DNA of 64,000 nucleotides from Ornithinibacillus bavariensis (GCF_018333235.1 NZ_BORP01000001.1:186001-250000); one strand, 5' to 3'; positions 1-9,186 are shown, counted from the stretch's first letter. The notes: generated by a model from the sequence alone, not told the origin. Made by a program: numbers and translations.

Positions 1-398
1 ATAAACTTTGTAATGTTATCTATAGATTGGGTGAAGTCTGTTTTATTGAGATCCTCTATCATTAGTTCTCCAGATTGTATTTTATTAATTGTATCAAGTA
101 GTTTTTCGTTTTGTATGAGTATTTCGTTGTGTATGCCTTCTGCAATTGCAGGGGCCTCAATAGAATTAAATTCAGCTATGGTATTTTCTATATCCAATAG
201 TTTCTCCTCTATGGAAGTTACATTCACTTCTCCGTTATTCATTATTGACTGTACCTCTACTGAAAAGGCGCTTAGTTCATTAATAAAGTCCGTTGTTTCT
301 GTAGCATAATGAATCGTCTTCCTTGTCTCCTCAATAATGCCACAGCCCGTAAGAAGTATGATGGTTGAAAGAAGTAAAAGTCCAAGGGTCTTTTTCAT
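1..398 (-). CDS. Putative lipoprotein (partial, C-terminus beyond the left edge)
   Basis: The reverse strand reads from an ATG at 398 with a good ribosome site (GGAGAA, 5 to 6 bases upstream) and stays open to the window edge, so about 132 residues are visible. The protein begins MKKTLGLLLLSTIILLTGCG, a short lipoprotein signal peptide with lipobox LTGC, so it should be lipidated on Cys19 and held on the outer face of the membrane. The rest is hydrophilic and probably helical, with many Glu, Asn and Ile and no catalytic motif I can recognise. It resembles the small DUF6376-type Bacillus lipoproteins, but that assignment is tentative. It is divergent from the ArsR operon. The plus-strand reading frame over 13-309 is its shadow. 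Confidence 0.8.
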   Translation of the reverse strand, partial: MKKTLGLLLLSTIILLTGCGIIEETRKTIHYATETTDFINELSAFSVEVQSIMNNGEVNVTSIEEKLLDIENTIAEFNSIEAPAIAEGIHNEILIQNEKLLDTINKIQSGELMIEDLNKTDFTQSIDNITKF

Positions 399-487
399 TT
401 AATTTCTCCTCTTATTATTTATTAATCATAGAATAGCATGTTACTCCTAAGCTGTCTTGATGTGAATGAAACAATTTTAAATAAGTG

Positions 488-538
488 TTGACGAATATGA
501 AATCCTTTGCTAAATTATATATAACCAAAAGGTTATAT
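488..538 (+). promoter_or_regulatory. Promoter and operator of the ArsR-SRPBCC operon
   Basis: A -35 box TTGACG (488-493) and -10 box TAAATT (511-516) are separated by 17 bases. Immediately downstream is a perfect inverted repeat, ATATAACC-AAAA-GGTTATAT (519-538), which covers the expected start of transcription and ends 19 bases before the ArsR start codon. Position and symmetry suggest that the ArsR-type protein encoded next binds here and represses itself. This is inference from placement. Confidence 0.6.
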
Positions 539-557
539 GAATAAGGTGTGAAAAAAG

Positions 558-884
558 ATGTCGGATGTGTACAGAGCTTTAGGCGACTCAACAAGAAGAT
601 TTATCCTGAATATGTTAAAGGAGGGTGATTTAACTCAAAAGGAAATTGTAGCTGCATTTGATATCTCACAACCAGCAATCAAGAAGCATTTGAATATTTT
701 AATGGAAGAAAATATTATTTCTGAAAAGATTCAAGGAAAATATCGTGTATACTCCTTGAATAAAGGGAAATTACAACTTGCATACAATGAAATGCTTCAA
801 TACATCGCAGACTTACTAGATAATAAGCTCGAGAGCTTAAAAAATTATGTGGAAAAAGGGGAAAGTCGAGATGACCAAGGTTGA
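558..884 (+). CDS. ArsR-family winged-helix transcriptional regulator
   Basis: This 108-residue protein has the compact ArsR fold. RALGDSTRRFILNML is the typical first helix, TQKEIVAAFDISQPAIKKHL (residues 26-45) is the helix-turn-helix, and IQGKYRVYSL is the beta wing. No metal-binding Cys/His cluster is seen, so it belongs to the metal-independent branch often paired with START-like (AHSA1) proteins. It overlaps the next gene by 14 bases, showing translational coupling, and a palindrome over its own promoter suggests autorepression. The ligand is unknown. Family call is firm; the regulon is inferred to be the two-gene operon. Confidence 0.9.
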   Translation: MSDVYRALGDSTRRFILNMLKEGDLTQKEIVAAFDISQPAIKKHLNILMEENIISEKIQGKYRVYSLNKGKLQLAYNEMLQYIADLLDNKLESLKNYVEKGESRDDQG

Positions 885-1569
885 AAATTTTGTTAAGCGG
901 GAAATCGTTGTAAATGCACCGATGGAAAAGGTTTGGGAGGCTCTTACAAAAGAGGAGCACTTAAATAAATGGTATACAAAAGAAGCGAAATTGGATTTTC
1001 GTGTAGGTGGAAAGGGTTATATGGATCATGGCTGGGGTGCAACTTCAGAGGGTACTTTTACCGAGATAGTTCCTATGAGGCGCTTTGTTTTACAGGGAAA
1101 TGATGGTGATTTTACAACGATAACAAACGTAGAGGTTGTGGATGAAGGGGTAAAGGTCAGTATTACATATTCTGCTTCTTATCTCGAAGAAATGGATGCA
1201 GCTTCAAAGGAAAATATGTTATTTGGGACTGGACAATTTCTGGAGAACCTTAAAAGTGTTTATGAAACAGGATTAGATAATCGGAAAAACTTATGGCAAG
1301 CGTGGATTGGGATCGTACACACAACTCATCACGAGTCAATTGGTACAGAAATTTTACAAGTAAATGATGGTTCTGCTGCAGCGAATGCTGGATTGCAACC
1401 GGGAGATATCGTTATTGGATTGGATAATGTTCCAGTGTTAGGCTATGAATCGTTTGAGCGGTTTTTAAATTCAAAAGCCATTAATGAACCAGTTTCCTTA
1501 CAGGTACTGCGTGGTGCAGAAGAGCTTGAGCTAAGAAGTAATGTAGAGCCATATCCTGTGTCATATTGA
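871..1569 (+). CDS. SRPBCC (AHSA1/START-like) domain fused to a PDZ domain
   Basis: The start at 871 (MTKVENFVKREIVV) is preferred over the in-frame ATG at 847 because an AAAGGGG-type ribosome site lies just before it. The product is about 232 residues. Residues 5-140 look like an AHSA1/START-like ligand-binding domain: KREIVVNAPMEKVWEALT, a Trp-rich WYTKEAKLDFRVGG stretch, then alternating strands. Residues 150-225 look like a PDZ domain: GTEILQVNDGSAAANAGLQP is the usual carboxylate-loop and GD-turn region, followed by GDIVIGLDNVPV. No signal peptide or membrane segment is visible, so it is probably cytoplasmic. The partner ArsR gene overlaps it. AHSA1 proteins next to ArsR genes are common; the attached PDZ is less usual. 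Function is unknown. Confidence 0.85.
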   Translation: MTKVENFVKREIVVNAPMEKVWEALTKEEHLNKWYTKEAKLDFRVGGKGYMDHGWGATSEGTFTEIVPMRRFVLQGNDGDFTTITNVEVVDEGVKVSITYSASYLEEMDAASKENMLFGTGQFLENLKSVYETGLDNRKNLWQAWIGIVHTTHHESIGTEILQVNDGSAAANAGLQPGDIVIGLDNVPVLGYESFERFLNSKAINEPVSLQVLRGAEELELRSNVEPYPVSY

Positions 1570-1728
1570 AAGGAAAAATGATGTGAATTTTTTTAAATGT
1601 GTTATAGATTAATCTTGGATGAAGTTGCTAAATTCATTGCTATATTGCGACACATTTTCCATGATAGGTATATATCCTAAAGTATTTAGTAAAAAGCTAG
1701 GTAAAATCAATATGGTTAATTTAGTGCT

Positions 1729-1753
1729 GGGCTAAGAAGAAAATTCTTAGCCC
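1729..1753. terminator. Hairpin between convergent genes
   Basis: GGGCTAAGAA (1729-1738) pairs perfectly with TTCTTAGCCC (1744-1753) around a five-base loop. It lies between the SRPBCC-PDZ gene and the convergent MFS gene. The U-tract is weak on both strands, so termination is likely but not certain. The rest of 1570-1760 shows nothing else. Confidence 0.55.
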
Positions 1754-1760
1754 ATTAGAT

Positions 1761-2993
1761 TTATTGCAATTTACGAAATGGATGAAAATAAAGCCTTATA
1801 AAGAGAACAAAAATAATAAGTGCTGAAATACCAAATAAAATTGGAATTGGTAGCCATTCAGCCCATAATCCTGAAATGGTTAAACCAAGGGGGAGGGTAA
1901 GCTTCATGAGCATGGATGATGTTCCTGCAACACGGCCTAATAAATGGTTTGGTGTGAATTCTTGGCGAATAGTAAAATAGACGATATTGGAAATAGTTGT
2001 GGAAAACGTCCTAATACCTAGGGCAATTCCAATTGTCCACCAATTTGGTGCAATGATTAAGGTAACCATACCTACAACATCGAATAATAAACAATAGGTA
2101 TAAATATTTCCACGTCCCCATTTTTTTCGAATACTACTTACTACTGATGCTCCTAGTAATCCTCCAATAGCTGAAATAGAAAACATAAGCCCTACTTCAT
2201 CCTCGGTCGCTCCTAATTGATCTGTAACATAGAAAATAAGCACACCAATTACTAAACTAGCAGCAAAATTAATAAATAGAACCGTTATAGTTGGCGTTAA
2301 TAATATTTTATTTTGGATTAATTCATCAATACCCTCTTTCATATCTTTCCAAATGGATATATTACCTGTACTTGATTTTTCCTCTGTTGGTAATTGAAGC
2401 AACTGCATACAAAGAAAAAGAATGAATAGACTTACAGTATAAATAGCTAATGTAGAAGAAAAAGAAAATATAACAAGTAATGATCCTGCAATTCCAGGGC
2501 CAATAATAGAAATTAGAGTACTCACAAATGTTAATTTAGCATTTGCAGTGGTAAGTTGTTCCTTTGTTATAATTTGTGGAATTGTTGAATGGTTGGCATT
2601 ACCAAACGTATAACCTGCAGAGGATAAAATGAAACCAAATAAATATAAGTGCCATAATTCTATCTTCTCATAGAATAAAAGAGTAACAATAAAAATCATA
2701 GCGATAACTTGAATAAGACTTGTCCATTGTAGCATCCTCTTTCGATTGAATCTGTCTACTAATACTCCTGCAAGCATACCAATAAAGATATTTGGAAAAA
2801 ATTCTATTGCTCGCATTGCACTCATTGCTAAAGCGGATTGACTCATCTCATAAATTAATAATGGTATTGCGACCGAATACATCTGGGAACCAAAATTGGA
2901 TACTGCAGTTCCACCCCACAGGAGTAAAAAATTTCTATTTTTCCAAAGCGAAATCTCTTTTTCTTTCATTACGTTCATTGCTTGGTTCTTCAT
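1761..2993 (-). CDS. MFS transporter (12 membrane helices, EntS/MFS_3-like exporter)
   Basis: The 410-residue protein begins with a short cytoplasmic head, then WGGTAVSNFGSQMYSVAIPLL as helix 1 and about eleven more hydrophobic helices. The conserved MFS loop between helices 2 and 3 is visible as GVLVDRFNRKRML. The overall pattern matches the MFS_3 group of 12-helix exporters (EntS-like, macrolide efflux-like). The substrate cannot be read from the sequence. It is divergent from an SgrR-type regulator across a 211-base intergenic region. In Escherichia coli an SgrR gene is divergent from the sugar-efflux MFS gene setA, so sugar or sugar-phosphate export is a reasonable guess. The ribosome site is AGAGGC about 9 bases upstream. 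Confidence 0.88.
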   Translation of the reverse strand: MKNQAMNVMKEKEISLWKNRNFLLLWGGTAVSNFGSQMYSVAIPLLIYEMSQSALAMSAMRAIEFFPNIFIGMLAGVLVDRFNRKRMLQWTSLIQVIAMIFIVTLLFYEKIELWHLYLFGFILSSAGYTFGNANHSTIPQIITKEQLTTANAKLTFVSTLISIIGPGIAGSLLVIFSFSSTLAIYTVSLFILFLCMQLLQLPTEEKSSTGNISIWKDMKEGIDELIQNKILLTPTITVLFINFAASLVIGVLIFYVTDQLGATEDEVGLMFSISAIGGLLGASVVSSIRKKWGRGNIYTYCLLFDVVGMVTLIIAPNWWTIGIALGIRTFSTTISNIVYFTIRQEFTPNHLLGRVAGTSSMLMKLTLPLGLTISGLWAEWLPIPILFGISALIIFVLFIRLYFHPFRKLQ

Positions 2994-3070
2994 TTTAAAA
3001 TGCCTCTTTCCTTATTTTTCTGTATGTACTGTATGGAAATGGATTAAAGCTATATTTTATAGTATCCTTT

Positions 3071-3122
3071 AAAAAGGTGAATAAAAAGTGAGGATTTGAT
3101 ATTGATATGTTCACCTTTTTTT
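3071..3122 (+). terminator. Terminator-like hairpin in the sgrR/MFS divergent intergenic region
   Basis: AAAAAGGTGAA (3071-3081) is the reverse complement of the TTCACCTTTTT stretch at 3110-3120, which runs on into further T residues. This has the stem and T-run of an intrinsic terminator on the plus strand, with a long 28-base loop. It sits 83 bases before the SgrR-type start codon, so it could end a small RNA or act in the sgrR leader. No reading frame of note is found in it. Confidence 0.4.
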
Positions 3123-3204
3123 AGATAGCGAAGTATAATTTTATTTCTGCCTTTCATAAGGCTACATAGTACGATTTGTGGAAATAAAATAATAGGAGGA
3201 ATTT

Positions 3205-4938
3205 ATGAAATATCGGAATCATTTAAAATCGTTATTACACTATTTTCCCTCTAATATCCAGACGGAAACAACGATATCAAGCTTGGCCGTCATATTGAAT
3301 TGCAGTGAAAGACATGTAAAAACAATTTTAAAATCTTTGCATGAACAAGGGGATATCCAATGGGTGATACAAAGAGGAAGGGGTAAAAAACCTTTACTCA
3401 CCATCATTCTTACAGAGGAGCAACTGCTATTTGAAGAGGCAAAGGAGCTTGTTTCATCTGGGAAATATAGAAAGGCGTTTGAAATAGCAAAATCATTAAA
3501 ATCCTTACAAAACGAATTCAACCAATGGATGGAGGCAGATTTAGGAATCGTACATGAAAAGGATGAGAATGTAGAACAGGATATATTACGATATTCATTC
3601 TATGAAACGAAATTATGTATGGATCCTATAAAAGCAGTTTCGCGACATGATGGACATATGATCCAGCAAATCTTTGATAGGCTTGTCGAATATGACCCTG
3701 AAAGAAACGTCCTTCTTCCTAGATTAGCACGGAGTTGGGAAAGTGGTGATGGAAGGATATGGATATTTTATTTACAAAAAGGCGTTCCATTTCACCACGG
3801 GAGAGAAATGACTAGTGAAGATGTTAAGCAATCCATTAAACGGATACCAAGCAATAATATAATAGTGAAATCAATCAAAGAAATTGCTACACCTTCTCCG
3901 TATACGATAGTTTTTTATTTGAATGAAGTTGATTACTTATTTCCAAGATATTTCTCCAATAGTAAAGCCTCCATCGTACCTATAGAAGTAATACTGGGGG
4001 ATGAGAAGAAATTTCAGAAATTCCCTATTGGTACAGGACCATATAGATTGACTGTTCATGATGACGATTTAGTTAGATTAGATGTTTTTAAAAATTATTA
4101 TCGTGAGAGACCATGGTTGGACAAGATTGAAATAATTAAAACAGCAAATTCAGCAAGAGAAGTTAACCATCCCCTGATGTTAAAGGCGCCTGACGATTCG
4201 TGGGAGGAAATTAGAGAGATAGAAGAGGGGGCAGATTATATCACCTTTAATTGTAGTCGATCTTTGATAAGGGACATTCGATTTAGAAAACGTTTAAGCG
4301 AAATCATTAATCCTGTAGAGTTCTGTATCGAAGGGGAAATTGTTGCATCTAGCTTTCTATCGAATAGAAGTCTAGAATTGAACGAGAAAAAATTCATAGC
4401 AGCTACTAAAATGATTCCGATTGATACAACACTGAAGATTGCTGCACAAGAAATTAGAGAAGGGGTTAATCATGAACGGGAAGCAATAATTTTACAAAAT
4501 CAATTAAAGCGAGCTGGTATAGACTCTACTATTGAAATTGTAAAATCCTCAGAGCTAAGTAAGCCAAAAATCATAAGTTCATTTGATTTAGTAGTTGGTG
4601 GTATAGCATTGTCAGATGACCATCTATTATCTGTCTTAACTGCTACCGTCTCTAATCATTTACCAATTTGTCCTTCTATGAGTAAAGAAATTCATAAAAA
4701 AGTAGATAATTTTATGACCAGAATAAAATTGCTTCAGGATGAATCCTCTAGGTGGAAACTCTATTTTGAAATGGAGGATTATTTAAAATCGGAGTATCAA
4801 ATAATATTCTTAAATCATCGCACGCACACGATATATCAGCATAAAGATAGTGAATACGCTAATATAGAGTTGGATCACCACGGGAGAGTGGATTATCGAC
4901 GTGTTTGGAAACGGCATAAAGCTAAGTTTAATTCGTAA
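3205..4938 (+). CDS. SgrR-family regulator: winged-helix plus solute-binding (SBP_bac_5) domain
   Basis: The 577-residue protein has an N-terminal DNA-binding domain of the SgrR_N type (residues 1-105; ISSLAVILNCSERHVKTILK is the helix-turn-helix and WVIQRGRGKKPLLTI the wing). It is followed by a large cytoplasmic version of an oligopeptide/solute-binding protein (about 130-570), with RLVEYDPERNVLLPRLARSW and FHHGREMTSEDVKQSI as hallmark stretches. There is no signal peptide. In E. coli SgrR senses sugar-phosphate stress and controls the divergent sgrS-setA; here the divergent gene is an MFS transporter, so it probably controls that exporter in response to a small molecule. The ribosome site is AGGAGGAATTT. 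Ligand unknown. Confidence 0.85.
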   Translation: MKYRNHLKSLLHYFPSNIQTETTISSLAVILNCSERHVKTILKSLHEQGDIQWVIQRGRGKKPLLTIILTEEQLLFEEAKELVSSGKYRKAFEIAKSLKSLQNEFNQWMEADLGIVHEKDENVEQDILRYSFYETKLCMDPIKAVSRHDGHMIQQIFDRLVEYDPERNVLLPRLARSWESGDGRIWIFYLQKGVPFHHGREMTSEDVKQSIKRIPSNNIIVKSIKEIATPSPYTIVFYLNEVDYLFPRYFSNSKASIVPIEVILGDEKKFQKFPIGTGPYRLTVHDDDLVRLDVFKNYYRERPWLDKIEIIKTANSAREVNHPLMLKAPDDSWEEIREIEEGADYITFNCSRSLIRDIRFRKRLSEIINPVEFCIEGEIVASSFLSNRSLELNEKKFIAATKMIPIDTTLKIAAQEIREGVNHEREAIILQNQLKRAGIDSTIEIVKSSELSKPKIISSFDLVVGGIALSDDHLLSVLTATVSNHLPICPSMSKEIHKKVDNFMTRIKLLQDESSRWKLYFEMEDYLKSEYQIIFLNHRTHTIYQHKDSEYANIELDHHGRVDYRRVWKRHKAKFNS

Positions 4939-4977
4939 TCTGGAAATATCAGAATCTTTCTATATTCGGTTATAGGG

Positions 4978-5006
4978 TTGATTTTGTCTTTTTCAACCGC
5001 TATACT
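4978..5006 (+). promoter_or_regulatory. SigA-type promoter of the xpt-pbuX operon
   Basis: TTGATT (4978-4983), 17-base spacer, TATACT (5001-5006). Transcription would begin near 5013, about 10 bases before the purine riboswitch aptamer. Confidence 0.7.
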
Positions 5007-5021
5007 TAAAACAATTAAATA

Positions 5022-5096
5022 CGTTTTTCATATAATCGCAAGGATATGGCTTGCAAGTTTCTACCGGTTCACCGTAAATGAACTGACTATGAAAAG
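5022..5096 (+). promoter_or_regulatory. Purine riboswitch aptamer (guanine/xanthine class)
   Basis: The conserved core is present: TATAATC, GGATATGG, AGTTTCTACC, CCGTAAA and GACTATG. P1 pairs TTTTCAT (5025-5031) with ATGAAAA (5089-5095). P2 is CGCAAG/CTTGC. P3 is GGTTC/GAAC, capped by the loop that kisses loop 2. The base that selects the ligand is C (GACTATG, not GATTATG), which is the guanine/hypoxanthine/xanthine type and not the adenine type. It precedes xpt-pbuX, as in B. subtilis, and should switch the operon off when purine base is abundant. Confidence 0.96.
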
Positions 5097-5146
5097 TGGC
5101 TGAATGATCAATTACATTCTATTAATTGATGTATTTTCTCATTCGA

Positions 5147-5217
5147 TTTTTCGACAACCTTTTGGCTCGAAAAACAGTGCTTCTTCATAGTGGGAGCATG
5201 TTTTTCGAGCTTTTTTT
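5147..5217 (+). terminator. Riboswitch expression platform: antiterminator and terminator
   Basis: The terminator stem pairs 5165-5176 (GCTCGAAAAACA) with 5199-5210 (TGTTTTTCGAGC) and is followed by seven T residues (5211-5217). An alternative hairpin pairs TTTTTCGA (5147-5154) with TCGAAAAA (5167-5174), which is the left terminator arm, and so would act as an antiterminator. How it links to P1 of the aptamer is not obvious from pairing by eye. A second hairpin, ATCAATTA/TAATTGAT (5107-5130), lies between the aptamer and the platform. Confidence 0.85.
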
Positions 5218-5246
5218 GTTTTGAAAATAAACGGTGAAATGCATGA

Positions 5247-5842
<596 letters not shown>

Positions 5843-5843
<1 letters not shown>

Positions 5844-7129
5844 TGAAGACAACTACTTTAGGCATTCAACATGTACTTGCAATGTATGCAGGAGCCGTAT
5901 TAGTTCCTTTAATAATAGGTAGTAAACTAGGTTTAACCCCTGAACAGCTCACTTATTTAGTAGCAATTGATATATTGATGAGTGGTGTCGCAACATTACT
6001 TCAGGTTGTAAAAAATCGCTTTTTTGGAATTGGCTTACCAGTTATGCTTGGTTGCACTTTCACCGCTGTAGGCCCAATGATAGCAATTGGTAGTCAGTAC
6101 GGGATAAGTGCTATGTATGGAGCAATTATTGTTTCCGGAGTTGTCGTTGTACTAGTTAGTGGCTTTTTCGGGAAGTTGGTCCGTTTTTTTCCACCTATTG
6201 TAACTGGGACTGTTGTTACAATAATAGGGGTAACGCTAATACCGGTAGCAATTAATGATCTTGGTGGTGGCCAAGATGCTGCTGATTTTGGTTCTATTTC
6301 TAATATTGCTTTAGGCTTTGGTACATTATTCTTTATCATTTTAATGTACCGATTTTCGAAAGGTTATATCCGTTCGATTTCTATCTTAATCGGTTTGATT
6401 GGTGGAACGATTATTGCTGCTTTTATGGGAAAAGTGGATTTAAGTGCAGTACATCAAGCATCTTATTTTCGATTACCAGAGTTTTTCTATTTTGGGATGC
6501 CAACATTTGAATGGCCTGCGATTATTACATTAACACTTGTTGCATGTGTTTCCTTAGTGGAATCAACTGGTGTCTATTTTGCATTAAGTGATATGACCGA
6601 TAAGAAGCTGTCAAAAGAAGACCTGTCAAAAGGATACAGAGCGGAGGGCTTAGCGATTGTCATTGGTGGACTCTTCAGTGCCCTTCAATACACAACCTAC
6701 TCGCAAAATGTAGGACTGCTTCAGATAACTGGAATAAAAACAAGAAAAGTGATTATGGTCGCTGGTGGAATGTTAGTGGCATTAGGATTAATTCCTAAAA
6801 TTGCTGCATTTACAACCGTCATTCCAACCTCTGTTCTTGGAGGGGCTATGATTGCGATGTTTGGTATGGTTATTGCCCAAGGAATTAAAATGTTAAGTAA
6901 GGAAATTGGAAAATCTACAGGCAATTCGATGATCGTAGCATGCTCCGTTGGTATGGGACTAGGGGTTACAGTTGTTCCAGAACTATTTGCCCAGCTGCCA
7001 TCTAGTATACAAATCTTAACAAGTAACGGAATTGTAGCAGGAAGTGTAACTGCCATTCTATTAAATATAATTTTTAATATGTTACCTACGAAACAGCCTG
7101 TTGCTGTTTTACAAGAAAAAGAGGCTTAA
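5843..7129 (+). CDS. pbuX: Xanthine permease (NCS2 family)
   Basis: This 428-residue membrane protein takes up xanthine. It has about 13 to 14 hydrophobic helices and NCS2 hallmarks: QHVLAMYAGAVLVPLIIG near the start, the central LTLVACVSLVESTGVYFALS with the conserved Glu, and the following TTYSQNVGLLQITGIKTR stretch. Two ATGs lie side by side (5840 and 5843). GGAGG (5831-5835) is better spaced for the second, so 5843 is used. It overlaps the end of xpt and is followed by a strong terminator. Regulation is by the shared purine riboswitch. Confidence 0.95.
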
Positions 7130-7132
7130 TAC

Positions 7133-7175
7133 AAGACAAGGAATTGGGAAATAACCTAATTCCTTGTCTTTTTTT
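7133..7175 (+). terminator. Terminator of xpt-pbuX
   Basis: AAGACAAGGAATT (7133-7145) pairs with AATTCCTTGTCTT (7158-7170), extended inward by GG/CC with one wobble, followed by five further T residues. Confidence 0.92.
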
Positions 7176-7248
7176 ATATTCAACGTGATTTCGGATTTTA
7201 ATATGAGTTGAATATAGTTAGTTAAAACAATTACTAGATATTACTTTT

Positions 7249-7257
7249 TGTTATAAT
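7249..7257 (+). promoter_or_regulatory. Extended -10 promoter of the hydrolase gene
   Basis: TGTTATAAT is a perfect extended -10 element (TGnTATAAT), 31 bases before the start codon of the next gene. The -35 region is poor, as is common for extended -10 promoters. Confidence 0.55.
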
Positions 7258-7287
7258 GATAGTACCATTTCAATTGGAGGGAATAGT

Positions 7288-8052
7288 ATGCCGAAAGCTT
7301 TTGTTAATGGAATAGAGCTTTATTATGAGGAAACTGGAAAAGGAGAGGTGATGATATTTCTTCATGGATTAACAAGTAATCATCTCATGCTTAAACAGGA
7401 AATGGACTATTTTAAGGACCGTTTTCGAGTAATTGGGCTTGATTCCAGAGGACATGGAAAGTCCGAAAAACCCCTCATCTATACATTGAATGACCATGTT
7501 CAAGATGTGATTGCTTTTATGGATGATTTCGGAATTGAACGTGCAAATCTATTCGGTATGTCAATGGGGACGTATGTCGCCCAGGGAGTGGCGGTTGCAA
7601 TTCCTGATCGGGTGAACAAATTGATTCTTGTCTCGGGGAATTCTCATGCTAAAGATCCATCAACTAGTTTGTTGGGTAGACATGCAAATGAGTTAAATGG
7701 TCTCACCTTCGAAGAGCAAATGGGACAGCTATCCACAGAGATTTTCTATGATTTAGTATCCGTTGGTAAATGGCTTGAAGGTATCCCAGGGGGACTAACA
7801 AGAGAACAACAAGAGATAGCTGCTAATGCCCTAGTCGAATTCGATTTTCGACCAGATTTACATAAGGTGACAGCAAAAACATTGGTGATAAACGGAAGAC
7901 ATGATGGATTGAACCCACCTGAAGATGGAAAAGAAATTGCTATACATATTCCTAATGCACAGTTTGTTGTATTTGAAAACTCCGGTCATGCTCCTAATAT
8001 AGAGGAAAGAGTAGCTTTTATTGAGCTAGTAGATTCCTTTTTAAATGAGTAG
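7288..8052 (+). CDS. Alpha/beta hydrolase
   Basis: The 254-residue protein is a complete cytoplasmic alpha/beta hydrolase. HG at 26-27 provides the oxyanion region, GMSMG gives nucleophile Ser92, INGRHDG supplies the acid Asp, and ENSGHAPNIE the catalytic His. GLDSRGHGKSEKP is the typical loop after strand 4. It has no signal peptide. Many such proteins are esterases, lactonases or carboxylesterases, and the substrate cannot be decided here. It is monocistronic, with its own promoter and a shared terminator with the convergent pdxK. Confidence 0.9.
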   Translation: MPKAFVNGIELYYEETGKGEVMIFLHGLTSNHLMLKQEMDYFKDRFRVIGLDSRGHGKSEKPLIYTLNDHVQDVIAFMDDFGIERANLFGMSMGTYVAQGVAVAIPDRVNKLILVSGNSHAKDPSTSLLGRHANELNGLTFEEQMGQLSTEIFYDLVSVGKWLEGIPGGLTREQQEIAANALVEFDFRPDLHKVTAKTLVINGRHDGLNPPEDGKEIAIHIPNAQFVVFENSGHAPNIEERVAFIELVDSFLNE

Positions 8053-8092
8053 GAAATATTTTCATGAAATAAATAAAAAACGATTAAAGATA

Positions 8093-8143
8093 AAAACTAA
8101 CGCATTCTCCTTTTTGTGTAAAAAGGCATGCGTTAGTTTTTTT
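8093..8143. terminator. Bidirectional terminator (hydrolase / pdxK)
   Basis: AAAACTAACGCAT (8093-8105) pairs with ATGCGTTAGTTTT (8128-8140), with an inner CCTTTTT/AAAAAGG pairing. T-runs flank it on both strands, so it can end both convergent transcripts. Confidence 0.9.
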
Positions 8144-8160
8144 AAAAAAGTGAAATATCG

Positions 8161-8964
8161 TTACATTTTGTTGTAAGCACCATGCATAACTGGTCCAACA
8201 TATTCATTAAGTTTCCAGCCATGCTTGATAGCAGCCGATACAAATTTCTTTGCATTTGTAACCGCATCTAAAACAGATAGTCCATTTGCCAGATTAGCTG
8301 TAATTGCAGCTGCAAATGTACAACCTGCACCATGATTATAGGTAGTATCGACTTTCTCACTTTCAAGTAGTGTGAAATCTTTTCCGTCATAAAATAAGTC
8401 TACTGCTTTTTCATGCTGGATAGCTCTTCCACCTTTTATAACAACATTCTTTGCCCCTAGGTCAATAATTTTCTTCGCAGCATCTTTCATATCGTCAATG
8501 GTTTTGATAGGACCAGAGGTTTGTGCTAATTGCCATGCTTCAAAAAGATTTGGTGTTGCAATTAGTGATAATGGGAGTAAGACTTCACGCATAGCGTCAG
8601 TATTCTCCGGTAATAGTAATTCATCTTCCCCTTTACATACCATCACTGGGTCAAGTACATATTTATCTATATGATGCTCCTTTATTTTTTGGGCACCAAG
8701 CTTAATAATTTCAACCGTACCAAGCATACCTGATTTCATTGCATCAATACCGACAGATAGAACAGTATCAAGCTGCTTTTCTACAACCTCCACATCGATG
8801 GTTGTCACATCATGATTCCAACCATTTGGGTTCATCGTAACGATAGAAGTCAAAGCATTCATACCATAAACGCCATGTTCTTGGAATGTTTTTAAATCTG
8901 CTTGAATTCCAGCGCCACCACTCGTATCTGATCCTGCAAGGGTTAATGCTTTTTTCATTGTCAT
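8161..8964 (-). CDS. pdxK: Pyridoxine/pyridoxal/pyridoxamine kinase (ThiD-like)
   Basis: The 267-residue ribokinase-fold protein phosphorylates B6 vitamers (and perhaps hydroxymethylpyrimidine) with ATP. AGSDTSGGAGIQADLKTF is the substrate-binding N-terminus, DPVMVCKG is the central motif with the reactive Cys of the B. subtilis type, and NHGAGCTFAAAI is the anion hole with the catalytic position. It matches B. subtilis PdxK, once annotated as ThiD, far better than a bifunctional ThiD. The ribosome site AGGGGG before the ATG at 8964 fits well. It stands alone and is convergent with the hydrolase. Confidence 0.92.
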   Translation of the reverse strand: MTMKKALTLAGSDTSGGAGIQADLKTFQEHGVYGMNALTSIVTMNPNGWNHDVTTIDVEVVEKQLDTVLSVGIDAMKSGMLGTVEIIKLGAQKIKEHHIDKYVLDPVMVCKGEDELLLPENTDAMREVLLPLSLIATPNLFEAWQLAQTSGPIKTIDDMKDAAKKIIDLGAKNVVIKGGRAIQHEKAVDLFYDGKDFTLLESEKVDTTYNHGAGCTFAAAITANLANGLSVLDAVTNAKKFVSAAIKHGWKLNEYVGPVMHGAYNKM

Positions 8965-9099
8965 GGTAAAATCCCCCTAAAATTAATTCGTACACAGTTA
9001 CTAGGATATAATATTTTCTTATGAAAGAAAAGAATACATACTTACATATTTTATAAATAGATAGCTAATTAAAAGCTTTTAGAAATGTATAAGAGATAG

Positions 9100-9186
9100 T
9101 ACAATAGTAATAATAGAGGATAAACAACCAGAAGAAGAGAGCCCCCATGTTAAACGATTATTCACATAGGGGCTTATTATTTTTTT
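9100..9186 (+). promoter_or_regulatory. csaA leader with terminator-like hairpin
   Basis: A possible -10 box TACAAT (9100-9105) precedes a leader in which AGCCCC-c-ATGT (9140-9150) pairs with ACAT-a-GGGGCT (9164-9174), followed by a T-rich run to 9186. The csaA ribosome site AGGAGG comes immediately after that T-run. The terminator therefore lies inside the csaA transcript unless a promoter starts within it, which suggests premature termination as a control. A 13-codon frame starting at 9147 runs through the hairpin. Confidence 0.5.

Noticed and set aside
13-309. 98-codon plus-strand frame at the left edge
   Set aside because: The opposite strand encodes a lipoprotein with ribosome site and lipobox; the plus frame is its shadow.
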